DNA of 64,000 bases from Deinococcus psychrotolerans (GCF_003860465.1 NZ_CP034183.1:1564001-1628000), one strand, 5' to 3'. Positions 26,617 to 37,718 are shown, counted from the stretch's first letter. Program-made: numbers and translations. The notes: generated by a model from the letters alone, not told the origin.

Positions 26617-27744
26617 ATGATTCAGTCCCGTGACCCCGAAATGACCCCCATTATCGCCAAAGTGGAAGCGGGCCAGCGCCTGAGCTTCAAAGAGGGCATG
26701 GTGCTGTTTGACACGCCCGATGTGAACGCCCTGATGCGCCTGGCCAATCTGGTGCGCGAACGTCAGCACGGCGACAAAACTTACTTCGTCCACTCGATGC
26801 GCCTCGAATTCACCAACATCTGTTATGTCGGCTGCACTTTTTGCGCCTTCGCCGCCCACAAGGGTGAGGAGCGGGCCTGGGACTACGACGCCGACGCAGT
26901 GGTCGAGCAGGTGCGGGCCAAGTACGAGCCGGGCCTGACCGAGCTTCATATGTCCAGCGGCCACCACCCCAACCGCCCGTGGAGCTTTTACCCCGAGATG
27001 GTCAGCAAGCTCAAAGCCAACTTTCCCGAGTTACAGGTCAAGGCCTTTACGGCAGCCGAGATCGAGCACCTTTCCAAAATCAGCAAGAAACCCACGCTGG
27101 AAGTCTTGCGCGAGTTGCAAGCAGCGGGCCTGAGCGCCATGCCGGGCGGCGGGGCCGAGATTTTTGCCGACCGAGTCCGTAAGCAAGTCGCAAAAAACAA
27201 AGTCAAGGCCGAAAAGTGGATTCAAATTCACCGCGAAGCCCACTCTCTGAACATGAGAACCAACGCCACCATGCTTTACGGCCACATCGAAACCTTAGAA
27301 GAGCGGCTCGATCACATGGACAGGTTGCGCAAATTGCAAGATGAAACTGGCGGCTTCCACGCTTTCATTCCGCTGGCCTTTCAACCGATGGGCAACACGT
27401 TGGCGCAGAACCTGGGCAAGACCGATTACACCACCGGCTTAGACGATCTCAGGAACTTGGCGGTGGCCCGCATCTACCTCGACAATTTCCCGCACATCAA
27501 AGGCTATTGGGTGATGATCGGCAGTGAACTGACCCAAGTCAGCCTCGATTGGGGCGTCTCAGACGTGGACGGCACCATCGTGGATGAGCACATCGCCCAC
27601 GCTGCTGGCGCGACCAGTCCGCTGGGCCTGAGCAAAGAGCGAATGATCAACATGATTCAGCAGGCCGGACGCTTGCCGGTGCTGCGCGACGCTTATTACA
27701 ACGAATTAGAAGTTTATCCGGCGCAGGTCGAAGCGGCAGACTGA
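26617..27744 (+). CDS. mqnE: Aminofutalosine synthase (radical SAM), menaquinone biosynthesis
   Basis: 375 residues. The radical SAM cluster motif is CYVGCTFC (CxxxCxxC), after FTNI. Other family segments are ELHMSSGHHPNRPWSFYPEM, KAFTAAEIEHLSK, LSAMPGGGAEIF and RTNATMLYGHIET. MqnE builds aminofutalosine from 3-(1-carboxyvinyl)oxybenzoate and SAM in the futalosine pathway to menaquinone. This implies the organism does not depend on the classical Men route. No other mqn gene is adjacent. Confidence 0.92.
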   Translation: MIQSRDPEMTPIIAKVEAGQRLSFKEGMVLFDTPDVNALMRLANLVRERQHGDKTYFVHSMRLEFTNICYVGCTFCAFAAHKGEERAWDYDADAVVEQVRAKYEPGLTELHMSSGHHPNRPWSFYPEMVSKLKANFPELQVKAFTAAEIEHLSKISKKPTLEVLRELQAAGLSAMPGGGAEIFADRVRKQVAKNKVKAEKWIQIHREAHSLNMRTNATMLYGHIETLEERLDHMDRLRKLQDETGGFHAFIPLAFQPMGNTLAQNLGKTDYTTGLDDLRNLAVARIYLDNFPHIKGYWVMIGSELTQVSLDWGVSDVDGTIVDEHIAHAAGATSPLGLSKERMINMIQQAGRLPVLRDAYYNELEVYPAQVEAAD

Positions 27745-27749
27745 TTTGC

Positions 27750-27755
27750 TATCCT
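27750..27755 (+). promoter_or_regulatory. -10 box TATCCT of the first NTF2-like gene
   Basis: TATCCT with a 7-nt spacer to ATG 27763. Confidence 0.55.
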
Positions 27756-27762
27756 GAGCCGA

Positions 27763-28113
27763 ATGGACGCCGATACTCTCCCCGCTTTGGCCGAGGTTTT
27801 GGCTTTGGATGACGCTTGGAACCGGGGCTACCAAAGCAGAGACGTCGGGCTGCTCGGCGGCGTACTGGCCGACGACTGGCTGGCCCTCTTCGCTGACGGC
27901 GGCGTTACCACCAAGCTCCAACTCCTCGCGGGCGTGCCGAGCAACCCCGAGGCGGCGCTGAGTTTCGAGCGCCAAACGGCTCAGCTGTACGGCGATACGG
28001 CGGTGGTACGCGGCAGCCTTACGGCCAACGGCCAATATGTTCAGAGCTTTTTGCGAATTTATGCCCGCCGCGCCGGTAGATGGCAAGCGGTGGCGGTGCA
28101 GGTCGTGCCTTGA
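27763..28113 (+). CDS. NTF2/SnoaL-like small protein, copy 1
   Basis: 116 residues of the NTF2-like (DUF4440) fold, with DDAWNRGYQSRDVGLLGGVLADDW, a middle strand TAQLYGDTAVVRGS and the closing strands FLRIYARRAGRWQAVAVQVVP. Such proteins bind small ligands or serve as association domains; no catalytic residues can be named. It has a close paralogue immediately downstream, so the pair arose by tandem duplication. Confidence 0.8.
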   Translation: MDADTLPALAEVLALDDAWNRGYQSRDVGLLGGVLADDWLALFADGGVTTKLQLLAGVPSNPEAALSFERQTAQLYGDTAVVRGSLTANGQYVQSFLRIYARRAGRWQAVAVQVVP

Positions 28114-28484
28114 ACGCTTTCTCAGACGGTATTGCCGGTTTGGACGACTTTTTGACTCTCAATGCCGTACTGATTTTGGATGACGCTTGGAACGCTTCTT
28201 ACCAAAGCCGGGACGCGCAAGCACTCAGCGATTTGATTGCCGACGATTGGTCAGGCTTTTTGCCGGACGGACAGGTGATCAGCAAAGCCGTGTTGCAGCG
28301 GGCCATCACCACTTATCCCGAAGACGTGCTGGTGTTTAGGCGTCAAGTCGCCCAACTCTACGGCGACACCGCTATCACGCGCGGAGAGCTGAGTGCCAAT
28401 GGCGTTCACGCGCAGAGCTACTTGCGTGTCTACGCCCGCCGCGCCGGACAGTGGCAAGCCGTGGCCGTGCAAGTGGTGCCCTGA
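28110..28484 (+). CDS. NTF2/SnoaL-like small protein, copy 2
   Basis: Paralogue of the preceding gene: DDAWNASYQSRDAQALSDLIADDW, VAQLYGDTAITRGELSANG and YARRAGQWQAVAVQVVP align directly with copy 1. The start is uncertain. TTG at 28110 overlaps the previous stop (TTGA) and gives 124 residues; ATG at 28080 would put it inside copy 1 with an unrelated N-terminus. I prefer TTG. The N-terminus is longer than in copy 1. Confidence 0.75.
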   Translation: MNAFSDGIAGLDDFLTLNAVLILDDAWNASYQSRDAQALSDLIADDWSGFLPDGQVISKAVLQRAITTYPEDVLVFRRQVAQLYGDTAITRGELSANGVHAQSYLRVYARRAGQWQAVAVQVVP

Positions 28485-28554
28485 TTTCGAGTCAGATAAA
28501 GGCCCGTTCGTGCGGCTGGCTGGGTGTTCTCATGGCTTTTAGCCAGCATAGAGC

Positions 28555-28755
28555 ATGACCAACAAAGCGGAAGGCGGCTTGCCAGACGGCTACAGCGGCG
28601 AAAGCGATACCACCCCGGATGCGACCATTCAGGAAGGCATGCAGGGCGGCACCGGCGAGATGGACGCCAACGGCTTAGCGCCGGACTTTGACAGCGGAGA
28701 AAAGATGGAAGAGTTGAAGGAGAATCTGGGCAGCGAGTACGGCGCAGACACCTAA
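28555..28755 (+). CDS. Small acidic, hydrophilic protein
   Basis: 66 residues, very rich in Gly/Asp/Glu, with no hydrophobic core or membrane segment (MTNKAEGGLPDGYSGESDTT... to ...ENLGSEYGADT). It looks intrinsically disordered. A CAGCAT box lies 5 nt before the ATG, consistent with leaderless expression. I do not recognise a family. Such small acidic proteins occur in stress-tolerant bacteria, but no function can be assigned. Confidence 0.6.
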   Translation: MTNKAEGGLPDGYSGESDTTPDATIQEGMQGGTGEMDANGLAPDFDSGEKMEELKENLGSEYGADT

Positions 28756-28779
28756 AACCTGAGATGTGCGCTACGCAAA

Positions 28780-28813
28780 GGGCGCTGGGAACGGATTAAC
28801 GTTTTCAGCGCCC
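28780..28813. terminator. Hairpin between convergent genes
   Basis: Perfect 8-bp arms GGGCGCTG (28780-28787) and CAGCGCCC (28806-28813) lie between the convergent ends at 28755 and 28829. It is a candidate bidirectional terminator. A T-rich stretch is present only in the loop. Confidence 0.5.
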
Positions 28814-28828
28814 TGCACGTTCCCGCGT

Positions 28829-29494
28829 CTAATCGCTCTGCGGCAAACGGCGCACTGGCAAGCGCACCCAGCCTCGGCGCGATATCCAGCGCACCACCAC
28901 GACAAGCGCGGAGGCGAGAAGTTGCGTTTCGAGGTCGCCAAAATAAGGGTGAATAAAATACACCATGATGGCTCCCAGCGCGGCGGCAGTGGCGTAAAGC
29001 TGATCGTTGCGGTACATTACCTCCGGCACTTGAGCCGCCAAGAGGTCGCGGATAATGCCGCCGCCCACTCCGCTGAGCATCCCCACAAAGGTCACGCCCA
29101 GTGGCCCCAGCCCCAGCCGCACACCGAGCAGTGCGCCGCTGGCAGCAAATAAAGCCAGCCCGATGGTGTCAAAAAAGCTGATGGTGCGCTCGAAACGGGC
29201 CAACCGCTCGCCGAAGGAAAACGCCAGCAATGAGCCGAGCAGCGCCACCCACAGGTAGGTTTCATCTTGCAAAAAGAGGGGGAGCGCATTGCCAGTCAAC
29301 GTATCGCGAATGCTGCCGCCGCCGACGGCCGTGACGCCGCCCAGCACCAGTACGCCGAAAATATCAAAGCGCTTGCGAACCGCTGTCAGCGCCCCCGACA
29401 TGGAAAAGGCGAAGATGCCTGCCAAATCGAGGTAATGCAGCCCCGTGCGGATGGCGGCGGGGTCAACGTAAGGAAAGGGAGAACCGTCAGACAC
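28829..29494 (-). CDS. TRIC-type (UPF0126/YadS) membrane protein
   Basis: 221 residues with about seven hydrophobic segments in two homologous halves. Each half carries the family signature: GALTAVRKRFDIFGVLVLGGVTAVGGGSIRD in the first and GALLGVRLGLGPLGVTFVGMLSGVGGGIIRD in the second. Members form trimeric cation channels or glycine transporters. The GTG start at 29494 lies 7 nt after TAAGCT. Confidence 0.9.
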   Translation of the reverse strand: MSDGSPFPYVDPAAIRTGLHYLDLAGIFAFSMSGALTAVRKRFDIFGVLVLGGVTAVGGGSIRDTLTGNALPLFLQDETYLWVALLGSLLAFSFGERLARFERTISFFDTIGLALFAASGALLGVRLGLGPLGVTFVGMLSGVGGGIIRDLLAAQVPEVMYRNDQLYATAAALGAIMVYFIHPYFGDLETQLLASALVVVVRWISRRGWVRLPVRRLPQSD

Positions 29495-29501
29495 GGATGA
29501 C

Positions 29502-29507
29502 AGCTTA
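29502..29507 (-). promoter_or_regulatory. -10 box TAAGCT of the TRIC-family gene
   Basis: TAAGCT on the minus strand, 7 nt before GTG 29494. Confidence 0.5.
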
Positions 29508-29630
29508 GCGTGTGGGACGCGCAGAAAGTATGTCCGCTTTGCCCAGCACGCGCCGTGAATGACCCGCCATCCTCAACGGACGCCCGTGCATGGCCGTCCC
29601 TCCCATAAGCACGCTGCTCTCCGTAAGCTC

Positions 29631-30866
29631 CTACAGCTTCAGCTCGCCTTCCTTCACCACCGTCTCGCTGAACTTCAATTCGCTGGCTATGTCCTGCGAG
29701 GCTTGCTGGCGCTCCCTGTCGAGGTAGGTTTGGGCGGTGCCGACTTCCTTGGCCAGAATCTGGGTGGTCTGGCGGAAGTTTTCCAGCGCTCGCACTTTGT
29801 ATTCGCTGATGGCGTCGAGCGCGGCGTAAACGTTCTTGAAGGCGTTCTGAAGCTGTTCCACATTGACAGTCGCGCTGCCCGCGCCTTCCTGAATGCGGGC
29901 CGACTGGGTACGCAGCAAGTTAGAGGTGCTTTCGATCATGTTGCCGGTGGTGGTGTTGAGCGCCGTAACCTGCTCCAAGACCATCTGCTGCGTGCCGAGC
30001 GCCTGCGACACCAGCACGGCGGTTCTCAGGGCGCTGATGGTGGTGGTGGTGGCACGGTCAACGCCTTTGACCAGTTCCAAGTTGTTTTTGCGTACCAGAT
30101 CGAGCGCCAAGTAGCCCTGCACGCTGACGGCCAACTGGGTCAGCAGATCGGTGATGCGTTGGCGAATGGCAAACAGCAACTCCTCGCGCACCATCCGGGC
30201 TTTTTCGGGATCGGTCTGCTCCAGCACGGTGAGGCGCTCGGTCAGGGCATCGTCTACGGCTTGGCCCACGTAAGCGTATTGGCGCAGCTTTTGCATCACA
30301 TTCCACAGCGCCACTTTCTCGGTTTCGATGGAGGCGTTGTCTTTTCGCAGTTCGTCTTGCGAGCGGTAAAGCGTGTCCAGAATGGCGTTGAGGTGGTCTT
30401 GGGCGCTGGCGTAGCGCTCTATATAGCTCTGAACTTTTTTGCCACCGGGCAGCATGCCAAAAAACCGCTTGGCGGGCGTGCCCCGGCTGGGATCGAGTTC
30501 TTCGACGGTGTGGCGCAGATCGGTCAGCCCTTTAATGATGCTGGAGCCTTCGTCAAACACGCCCGCTTTGGTGGCCCGTAGGGGGCGTTCCAGCATCCGG
30601 TTGCTGACCTGCGCCGCCGAACGCTGTTCGTCCATGCCCAGCGCATGAACCGAGTCGAGTTTGCGCTTAAAGCCTTCACCGTGCGCGTCGAGCTTGGTCA
30701 CGTCCTGTACGAAGGCGCGGGCCATTTCGTCTAGGCGGGTCTTGTCTTCACTGCTCAGCGGCGTCATGTCGCGGCCCTGATCGGGGGCAATGCTCGGCAC
30801 CGCTTTGGGGGCTTTGAGGGTTTCGGGCGGGGTGAGTGCCTCTAGGGTATTGCCGTTATCGCTCAT
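29631..30866 (-). CDS. TelA-family toxic anion resistance protein
   Basis: 411 residues, cytoplasmic, mostly helical. Family segments are NRMLERPLRAT, GLTDLRHTVEELDPSR, KVQSYIERYASAQDHLNAIL, LYRSQDELRKDNASIETEK and LVKGVDRATTTTISALRTAV. TelA-type proteins were named for tellurite resistance and occur with tellurium-resistance (Ter) clusters and in membrane stress responses; the mechanism is not settled. Here the gene stands alone, without terZABCDEF. TATGCT lies 5 nt before the ATG. Confidence 0.9.
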   Translation of the reverse strand: MSDNGNTLEALTPPETLKAPKAVPSIAPDQGRDMTPLSSEDKTRLDEMARAFVQDVTKLDAHGEGFKRKLDSVHALGMDEQRSAAQVSNRMLERPLRATKAGVFDEGSSIIKGLTDLRHTVEELDPSRGTPAKRFFGMLPGGKKVQSYIERYASAQDHLNAILDTLYRSQDELRKDNASIETEKVALWNVMQKLRQYAYVGQAVDDALTERLTVLEQTDPEKARMVREELLFAIRQRITDLLTQLAVSVQGYLALDLVRKNNLELVKGVDRATTTTISALRTAVLVSQALGTQQMVLEQVTALNTTTGNMIESTSNLLRTQSARIQEGAGSATVNVEQLQNAFKNVYAALDAISEYKVRALENFRQTTQILAKEVGTAQTYLDRERQQASQDIASELKFSETVVKEGELKL

Positions 30867-30871
30867 GGCTC

Positions 30872-30877
30872 AGCATA
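30872..30877 (-). promoter_or_regulatory. -10 box TATGCT of the TelA-family gene
   Basis: TATGCT on the minus strand, 5 nt before ATG 30866. Confidence 0.45.
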
Positions 30878-30921
30878 CGAGTCGGGGATGAAAAGAGTTT
30901 CGGGGTTAGGGAGTGGGAATG

Positions 30922-30942
30922 AAAAAACCCGCCGAAGCGGGT
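30922..30942 (-). terminator. Rho-independent terminator of the AT-rich lipoprotein gene
   Basis: A 6-bp GC-rich stem (ACCCGC / GCGGGT) with a TTCG tetraloop on the minus strand, followed by T6. It lies 30 nt after the stop at 30973. Confidence 0.85.
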
Positions 30943-30972
30943 ACAAGGCGGGTGTTATGGAAGTGAAGTGAT

Positions 30973-31695
30973 TTAGCGGACGAGGCTCCAAGGGTTGGCC
31001 TGAATGCTTTGTGAACCGAGTGAAAGTGACTGGCTACCATCGGTATTTGGATTGGGACGCCAAGACATCCTGCTGTTGTTAGGAGCGACAGAAGAAAGGT
31101 TGTATGCAAATCCAGAAGAATTCCCAGTTCGTGCATACTCGACAATGTTCCATCCTTGCTTGAGATTAAGGTTAGCTGTGATCTTTCCAAGAACCCCTTC
31201 ACCAGCACAGTCGGCACCATTAGAGGTCACAGTAGCGTCTTTATTAACAAACCACCAAGTTCTGTAAGTAAAGTTTGTACCGCTATAAGCCGAGTAGTTG
31301 AAGTATTCCGGCTTTACCTGACTCGCCAAGAAAAGACCACTAATGGCAGTGTATTTTAAATTTGGGGTGACGCTGACTGTACCACCTGAGCAAGCGAAAA
31401 ATAGCTGACTTCCATCAGTCAAGTCACCACTGTACTGTGAAGTTGTCGTCTGAGCATCTGGAAGCCCAAGATCAAAGTTACCAGTTCCATTTACAGTTGC
31501 ACTCTTATTGAGACGCTGTGAGGAAATAGTGTCAGTTCTGCCGGCTATCCAAGGCGTGATCGTCCCAGAAATCACATTTACCGTAGTTGCTGCTGGCGGC
31601 GTAACCGGCGTCGTCGACCCGCAAGCGCCCAAAACGAGCGACGTACCGAGGAGCGCCAACGCCAACGCGGGTTGTTTCAAAGTTAAATTGGTCAT
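30973..31695 (-). CDS. AT-rich lipoprotein of unknown function
   Basis: 240 residues from ATG 31695. The lipobox is LVLGAC (Cys about residue 25), followed by a Thr/Pro-rich linker and a beta-rich body with two further cysteines (FFACSGG, NGADCAG) that may pair. Asn, Ser, Thr and Tyr are frequent. Base composition is clearly lower in GC than in the flanking genes, and codon third positions use A/T freely, which suggests recent acquisition. No family is recognised. The in-frame extension to 31725 lacks a signal-peptide start and is rejected. Confidence 0.7.
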   Translation of the reverse strand: MTNLTLKQPALALALLGTSLVLGACGSTTPVTPPAATTVNVISGTITPWIAGRTDTISSQRLNKSATVNGTGNFDLGLPDAQTTTSQYSGDLTDGSQLFFACSGGTVSVTPNLKYTAISGLFLASQVKPEYFNYSAYSGTNFTYRTWWFVNKDATVTSNGADCAGEGVLGKITANLNLKQGWNIVEYARTGNSSGFAYNLSSVAPNNSRMSWRPNPNTDGSQSLSLGSQSIQANPWSLVR

Positions 31696-31807
31696 GGTTC
31701 CATCATGAGCGCTGCAAGCTCTCATCTCCTAGCCCCAAAGCGGTTTGGTTTTTCTCACTTCGCGTCATATATGACAAATTCCACAGCCCATCAGCTTTGC
31801 GGCTGTC

Positions 31808-32479
31808 TCACTGCGTCTTTGGGCTGCCAATCACCTCGGGGTCGCCCAGAAACTTTGGCTCGCGGCCAAACAGCACATCCATTACGGCAGAAACACGGGC
31901 CAGCCCTTCGCGGAACTTGACCCTCGCGCCGCCCGTGCCCTCCACGTCACGGGCGTCAAAGCCGATGGCGTCTAGGCCGTGCGCCCGTGCCAAATAGATG
32001 GCCCGCTCGTTGTGAAAGCGCTGCGAAATCACCGTGAAACGGCCTTGCCCAAACACTTTGTTGGCCCGCACGACCGAATCGAGGGTACGGAATCCGGCGT
32101 AATCGCGGTGCAGACGCTGGGCCGGAATGCCGCCTGCCATCAAATCGCGGCGCATGGTGGTGGGCTCGTCGTAGCTGCGGTGGGCGTTGTCACCCGACAA
32201 AATCAGGTCGCTGACCTTGCCTGCTCGGTAAAGACTCAGCGCCGCGTCAATGCGGTATTGGTAATACGGATTGATCCCGCCACCGCTGAGATACTTGCTG
32301 GTGCCCAGCAGCACGCCGACAGGCCGCGCCGGAATGTCGCTGACGGAAGTGTAAAGCCGCCCCTGAGCGCTCAGGCTAACCCACTGGTTGACCACCGAAA
32401 CGAGCAGCACCAACGCGGCGGCGAAGACCAACAGCCAACGGAGCAGCCGTTTGATTGGCTTGGTCAATCGGCGGCCCAT
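31808..32479 (-). CDS. SanA/YdcF-like DUF218 membrane-anchored protein
   Basis: 223 residues from ATG 32479. One N-terminal membrane helix (LLRWLLVFAAALVLLVSVV) is followed by the DUF218 domain: VGVLLGTSKYLSGGGINPYYQYRIDAAL, LILSGDNAHRSYDEPTTMRRDLM and VISQRFHNERAIYLARAHGLDA. SanA-type proteins affect envelope barrier function (vancomycin exclusion at high temperature in E. coli). The start overlaps the last 16 nt of recJ. The frame continues 81 codons upstream inside recJ, but that part is a shadow. Confidence 0.88.
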   Translation of the reverse strand: MGRRLTKPIKRLLRWLLVFAAALVLLVSVVNQWVSLSAQGRLYTSVSDIPARPVGVLLGTSKYLSGGGINPYYQYRIDAALSLYRAGKVSDLILSGDNAHRSYDEPTTMRRDLMAGGIPAQRLHRDYAGFRTLDSVVRANKVFGQGRFTVISQRFHNERAIYLARAHGLDAIGFDARDVEGTGGARVKFREGLARVSAVMDVLFGREPKFLGDPEVIGSPKTQ

Positions 32480-34596
32480 GTCTTGTCTTTGGCTTCTGTT
32501 TGGTCGCCCGCAGTAAGGTTTACCCTCAGGCCCAGCATGGCCCGCACCGCCCGCGAAAAGCCTTCGTCGTCCAGCGAGCGGTAAAGGTGCGCCCACTGCA
32601 AGCGGCGGTAAATCTCGGCGGCCCGCTCCCGCGCTCCGGGTTCGGTGTAATCGAGGCCGCTCAGCACGGCGCGGCGGCCCAGCGTGTGGCCTTCCAACTC
32701 GCCCAGCGTCTTTGGCCCCCACGCGAACGAGACTTTGCCCTGTGCCAGCCAGCGCCGCAGGGTGTCTTCAGGCGGCAGGGCGTAGAGGACGACCTCACTT
32801 GTGAATTCAACGCCCGGTAAATCGGCGGCGTCAGTCAGAAACATCAAGCTGGGGACATTGCTTTGCAGGTAAGCGGCCACCTCGCCCGAGGCGTAGACCG
32901 CCGCGCCGGTTTTGAGGTGGCCCATCGCCGTTTTGGGATCTAGACGTTCCAGTAAGGGGCCAGCGTCCGGCTCACCCGCCAAGCTCAGAGGGGCAGGCGA
33001 GCGCAATGCCTCACCGAAAAACTCGGCGTTCTCGCGGCCATTCCACTCGTTGCGGTTGAGGTTGATCGCAAAGTCATGCGGCCCCGAACGGGTGCGGCCC
33101 TCGCTGTACTTGATGCCGCGTACGCCGCCCACTTTGAAACTCAGTGTCTTTTTGTCTTGGCCGATCAGCTTGGCGCTTTCCAAGATGTCGCGCAAATGCC
33201 ACAGCGGCGGCCGGTGGCCTTCACCAAACGGCTCGAAGCGCCTAATTTCAGCCGCAAAGTCGAGGTCGGCGCAGGCAGCGGGCAGCGGCGCGTCGAGCCG
33301 CACACTCGGCAGCGGGCGGGGAAACTGGCGGGCGTAGGCGTGAATGCTGTCGCGGAAGGCAGGGAAGTTGTCCATATCCAGCGAGAACCCCGCCGCGCCC
33401 GGATGACCGCCGAAGCGTTTGAGCAGCTTCTCCGAGTAGTACAACCCCTGCACCGCCGAGATGCCCGGCGTGCTGCGAACCGAGCCTTTGCCCTGCGCCA
33501 CGATGTAGACCGGCTTGTAGTGCGTTTCTAAGAGCTTGCTGGCGACAATGCCCATCACGCCGGGGTGCCAATCGTCGTGGGTAATCACCAGCGCCGGGTC
33601 TTCGGGGTCGGCCAGCGTCAGGGCTTCTTTGAACATCTTGTCCTGAATGACGCGGCGCTCAGCATTTTTGATTTCCAGGTAAATGGCAATCTTCTCGGCT
33701 TCGAGTTTTTGGGTGGTGGTCAGCAGCGCCAAAGCCACTTCCGCTTCCCCCATCCGGCCCGCCGCGTTGATGCGGGGAGCCAGCACAAAGCCCACGTCGC
33801 GGGCCGTCACGGTTTTTTTACCGTTCATCAACGCCCGCACACCGGGCAATTCGGTGCGCTCGAACTCAGCCAGGCCCGCCACCACCAGAGCGCGGTTCTC
33901 GCCCACCAGCGGGGCCACGTCCGCCACCGTGCCGAGGGTCGCCAGCGGGGTGAGGTGCAGGGGCGCGGGGAGGCCCAGTTCGTTGTAGATGGCCCACAGC
34001 AAGTGATAAGCCACGCCCGCGCCAGTCAGGTTGTGCAGGGCCGGGTCGTAATCCTGCGTCAGCTTGGGATGCACCACCAAGCACTTGGGAAAGTCTGGCC
34101 CCGGCGAGTGGTGGTCGGTGACAATCACTTCCACGCCGAGAGAGAGCAGGCTCCTGACTTCTTCCAAGTTGGTCACGCCGCAGTCCACCGTCACCAGCAC
34201 GTCAGCAGCCTCGGCATGCTCCGTGACGCGGTCAGGGTGAACGCCGTAGCCTTCGTTGAGGCGGTGCGGAATAAAGCCGTGAACATTCGCGCCCACCTCG
34301 CGCAGCCCCCAGACCAGCGTGGCCGTGGCGCTTACCCCATCGGCGTCGTAATCGCCGTGAATGCGAATGCGTTTGCCGGCCTTAATAGCCAACACGAGGC
34401 GCTGAGCCGCTTCCAGCAAGCCCGCGTTGGGCGTCAGCGTCAAGACTGGCTCAAGGTGATGGCGGCGAAGCTGGCGGGCAAACAGCACCTGAGCCAGCAT
34501 CGGCGAGACTTCAAACTCGGCCATCACCCGCAGCAGTTCGGCTTTGCTGGCGGGCGGGCTGAGCAGCCAGTGGGTTTCGGGAATGCTTGAAGTCAC
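32464..34596 (-). CDS. recJ: Single-stranded-DNA-specific exonuclease RecJ
   Basis: 710-residue 5'-3' ssDNA exonuclease of the DHH family, used in recombination (RecFOR) and base-excision repair. Motifs are IHGDYDADGVSATATL (motif I), VTVDCGVTN (II), VIVTDHHSPG (III, DHH), HPKL and the DHHA1 region with GRMGEAEVALALL and RFGGHPGAAGFSL. It is longer than E. coli RecJ (577) because of a C-terminal extension of about 150 residues. It overlaps lapA-like upstream (4 nt) and sanA-like downstream, forming a three-gene operon. Confidence 0.95.
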   Translation of the reverse strand: MTSSIPETHWLLSPPASKAELLRVMAEFEVSPMLAQVLFARQLRRHHLEPVLTLTPNAGLLEAAQRLVLAIKAGKRIRIHGDYDADGVSATATLVWGLREVGANVHGFIPHRLNEGYGVHPDRVTEHAEAADVLVTVDCGVTNLEEVRSLLSLGVEVIVTDHHSPGPDFPKCLVVHPKLTQDYDPALHNLTGAGVAYHLLWAIYNELGLPAPLHLTPLATLGTVADVAPLVGENRALVVAGLAEFERTELPGVRALMNGKKTVTARDVGFVLAPRINAAGRMGEAEVALALLTTTQKLEAEKIAIYLEIKNAERRVIQDKMFKEALTLADPEDPALVITHDDWHPGVMGIVASKLLETHYKPVYIVAQGKGSVRSTPGISAVQGLYYSEKLLKRFGGHPGAAGFSLDMDNFPAFRDSIHAYARQFPRPLPSVRLDAPLPAACADLDFAAEIRRFEPFGEGHRPPLWHLRDILESAKLIGQDKKTLSFKVGGVRGIKYSEGRTRSGPHDFAINLNRNEWNGRENAEFFGEALRSPAPLSLAGEPDAGPLLERLDPKTAMGHLKTGAAVYASGEVAAYLQSNVPSLMFLTDAADLPGVEFTSEVVLYALPPEDTLRRWLAQGKVSFAWGPKTLGELEGHTLGRRAVLSGLDYTEPGARERAAEIYRRLQWAHLYRSLDDEGFSRAVRAMLGLRVNLTAGDQTEAKDKTWAAD

Positions 34597-34970
34597 GGTT
34601 GGGCCTCTGCTGGTTGTGCTTTGGTCGGTGCAGGCGCGTACCCCGCAGGCGCTTGAGCCACCAGCGGCGCGGCTTCACCGAGGCGGGAGCGCAGAGTCAG
34701 TTGCAACCGCTCCTCGGCTTCGCGGCGGCGGCGCACAGCTTGGCGGCGGCCAATCCGACTTTGCAGCAGCGGCGGCAGCAGCAGCAGAGCGCAGTACAGT
34801 GCGCCCAGCAGCAGCGCCAGCCCCAGTGTCAGGCCGCTGGGCAGCAGCACCTCACCGTCGCTGAACGGCAGCGGCAACCGCATCCGCCCGGGGTTTTCCA
34901 AAGACACCAACAGCAGATAACCGCCGAGAATCAGCAGCAATAAAACTTGAAGAAACTGCACCACACGCAT
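34593..34970 (-). CDS. LapA-type (DUF1049) membrane protein
   Basis: 125 residues with two hydrophobic segments (VVQFLQVLLLLILGGYLLLVSL and LPSGLTLGLALLLGALYCALLLLPPLL), the LapA/DUF1049 layout, then a basic coiled tail (RRQAVRRRREAEERLQ) and a Pro/Ala-rich end. LapA-type proteins assist lipopolysaccharide assembly in Gram-negatives; in this organism the role is unknown. Its stop overlaps the recJ ATG by 4 nt (ATGA). Confidence 0.8.
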   Translation of the reverse strand: MRVVQFLQVLLLLILGGYLLLVSLENPGRMRLPLPFSDGEVLLPSGLTLGLALLLGALYCALLLLPPLLQSRIGRRQAVRRRREAEERLQLTLRSRLGEAAPLVAQAPAGYAPAPTKAQPAEAQP

Positions 34971-35037
34971 AGCGAGGAGTCTAGCGCAGCGGGGGAATGG
35001 GAATTGGCCCTGTCACTTGGTACGCGAAATGGACATG

Positions 35038-35064
35038 GAAAAAGCCCCCAACGGTGCGGGGGCT
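35038..35064 (-). terminator. Rho-independent terminator of lon
   Basis: Stem AGCCCCC / GGGGGCT (35043-35049 with 35058-35064), followed on the minus strand by a T-run. It lies 19 nt past the lon stop. Confidence 0.85.
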
Positions 35065-35082
35065 TGAAGGCTTGGGTTGAAT

Positions 35083-37608
<2,526 letters not shown>

Positions 37609-37697
37609 AGGCTCCTTATCGTCGAGGGGAGAAGCGCTACTCTGGTTGTTCCAACACCGGTCTAAGCCGTGCCAAGCAACTTCGGTAGAGCAGATAA

Positions 37698-37718
37698 CTT
37701 GAGTCCCATACTATCAAG
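37698..37718. promoter_or_regulatory. HAIR-like HspR operator of lon
   Basis: CTTGAGT at 37698-37704, 7-nt spacer, TATCAAG at 37712-37718. The HspR consensus (HAIR) is CTTGAGT-N7-ACTCAAG: the left half matches 7 of 7 and the right half 5 of 7, with TCAAG intact. It overlaps the -10 box of the lon promoter, as expected for a repressor site. Confidence 0.7.

Noticed and set aside
33565..34590. 341-codon open frame on the plus strand, opposite recJ
   Set aside because: Antisense shadow; His/Gln/Ala-rich, no domain, no ribosome binding site or -10 box.
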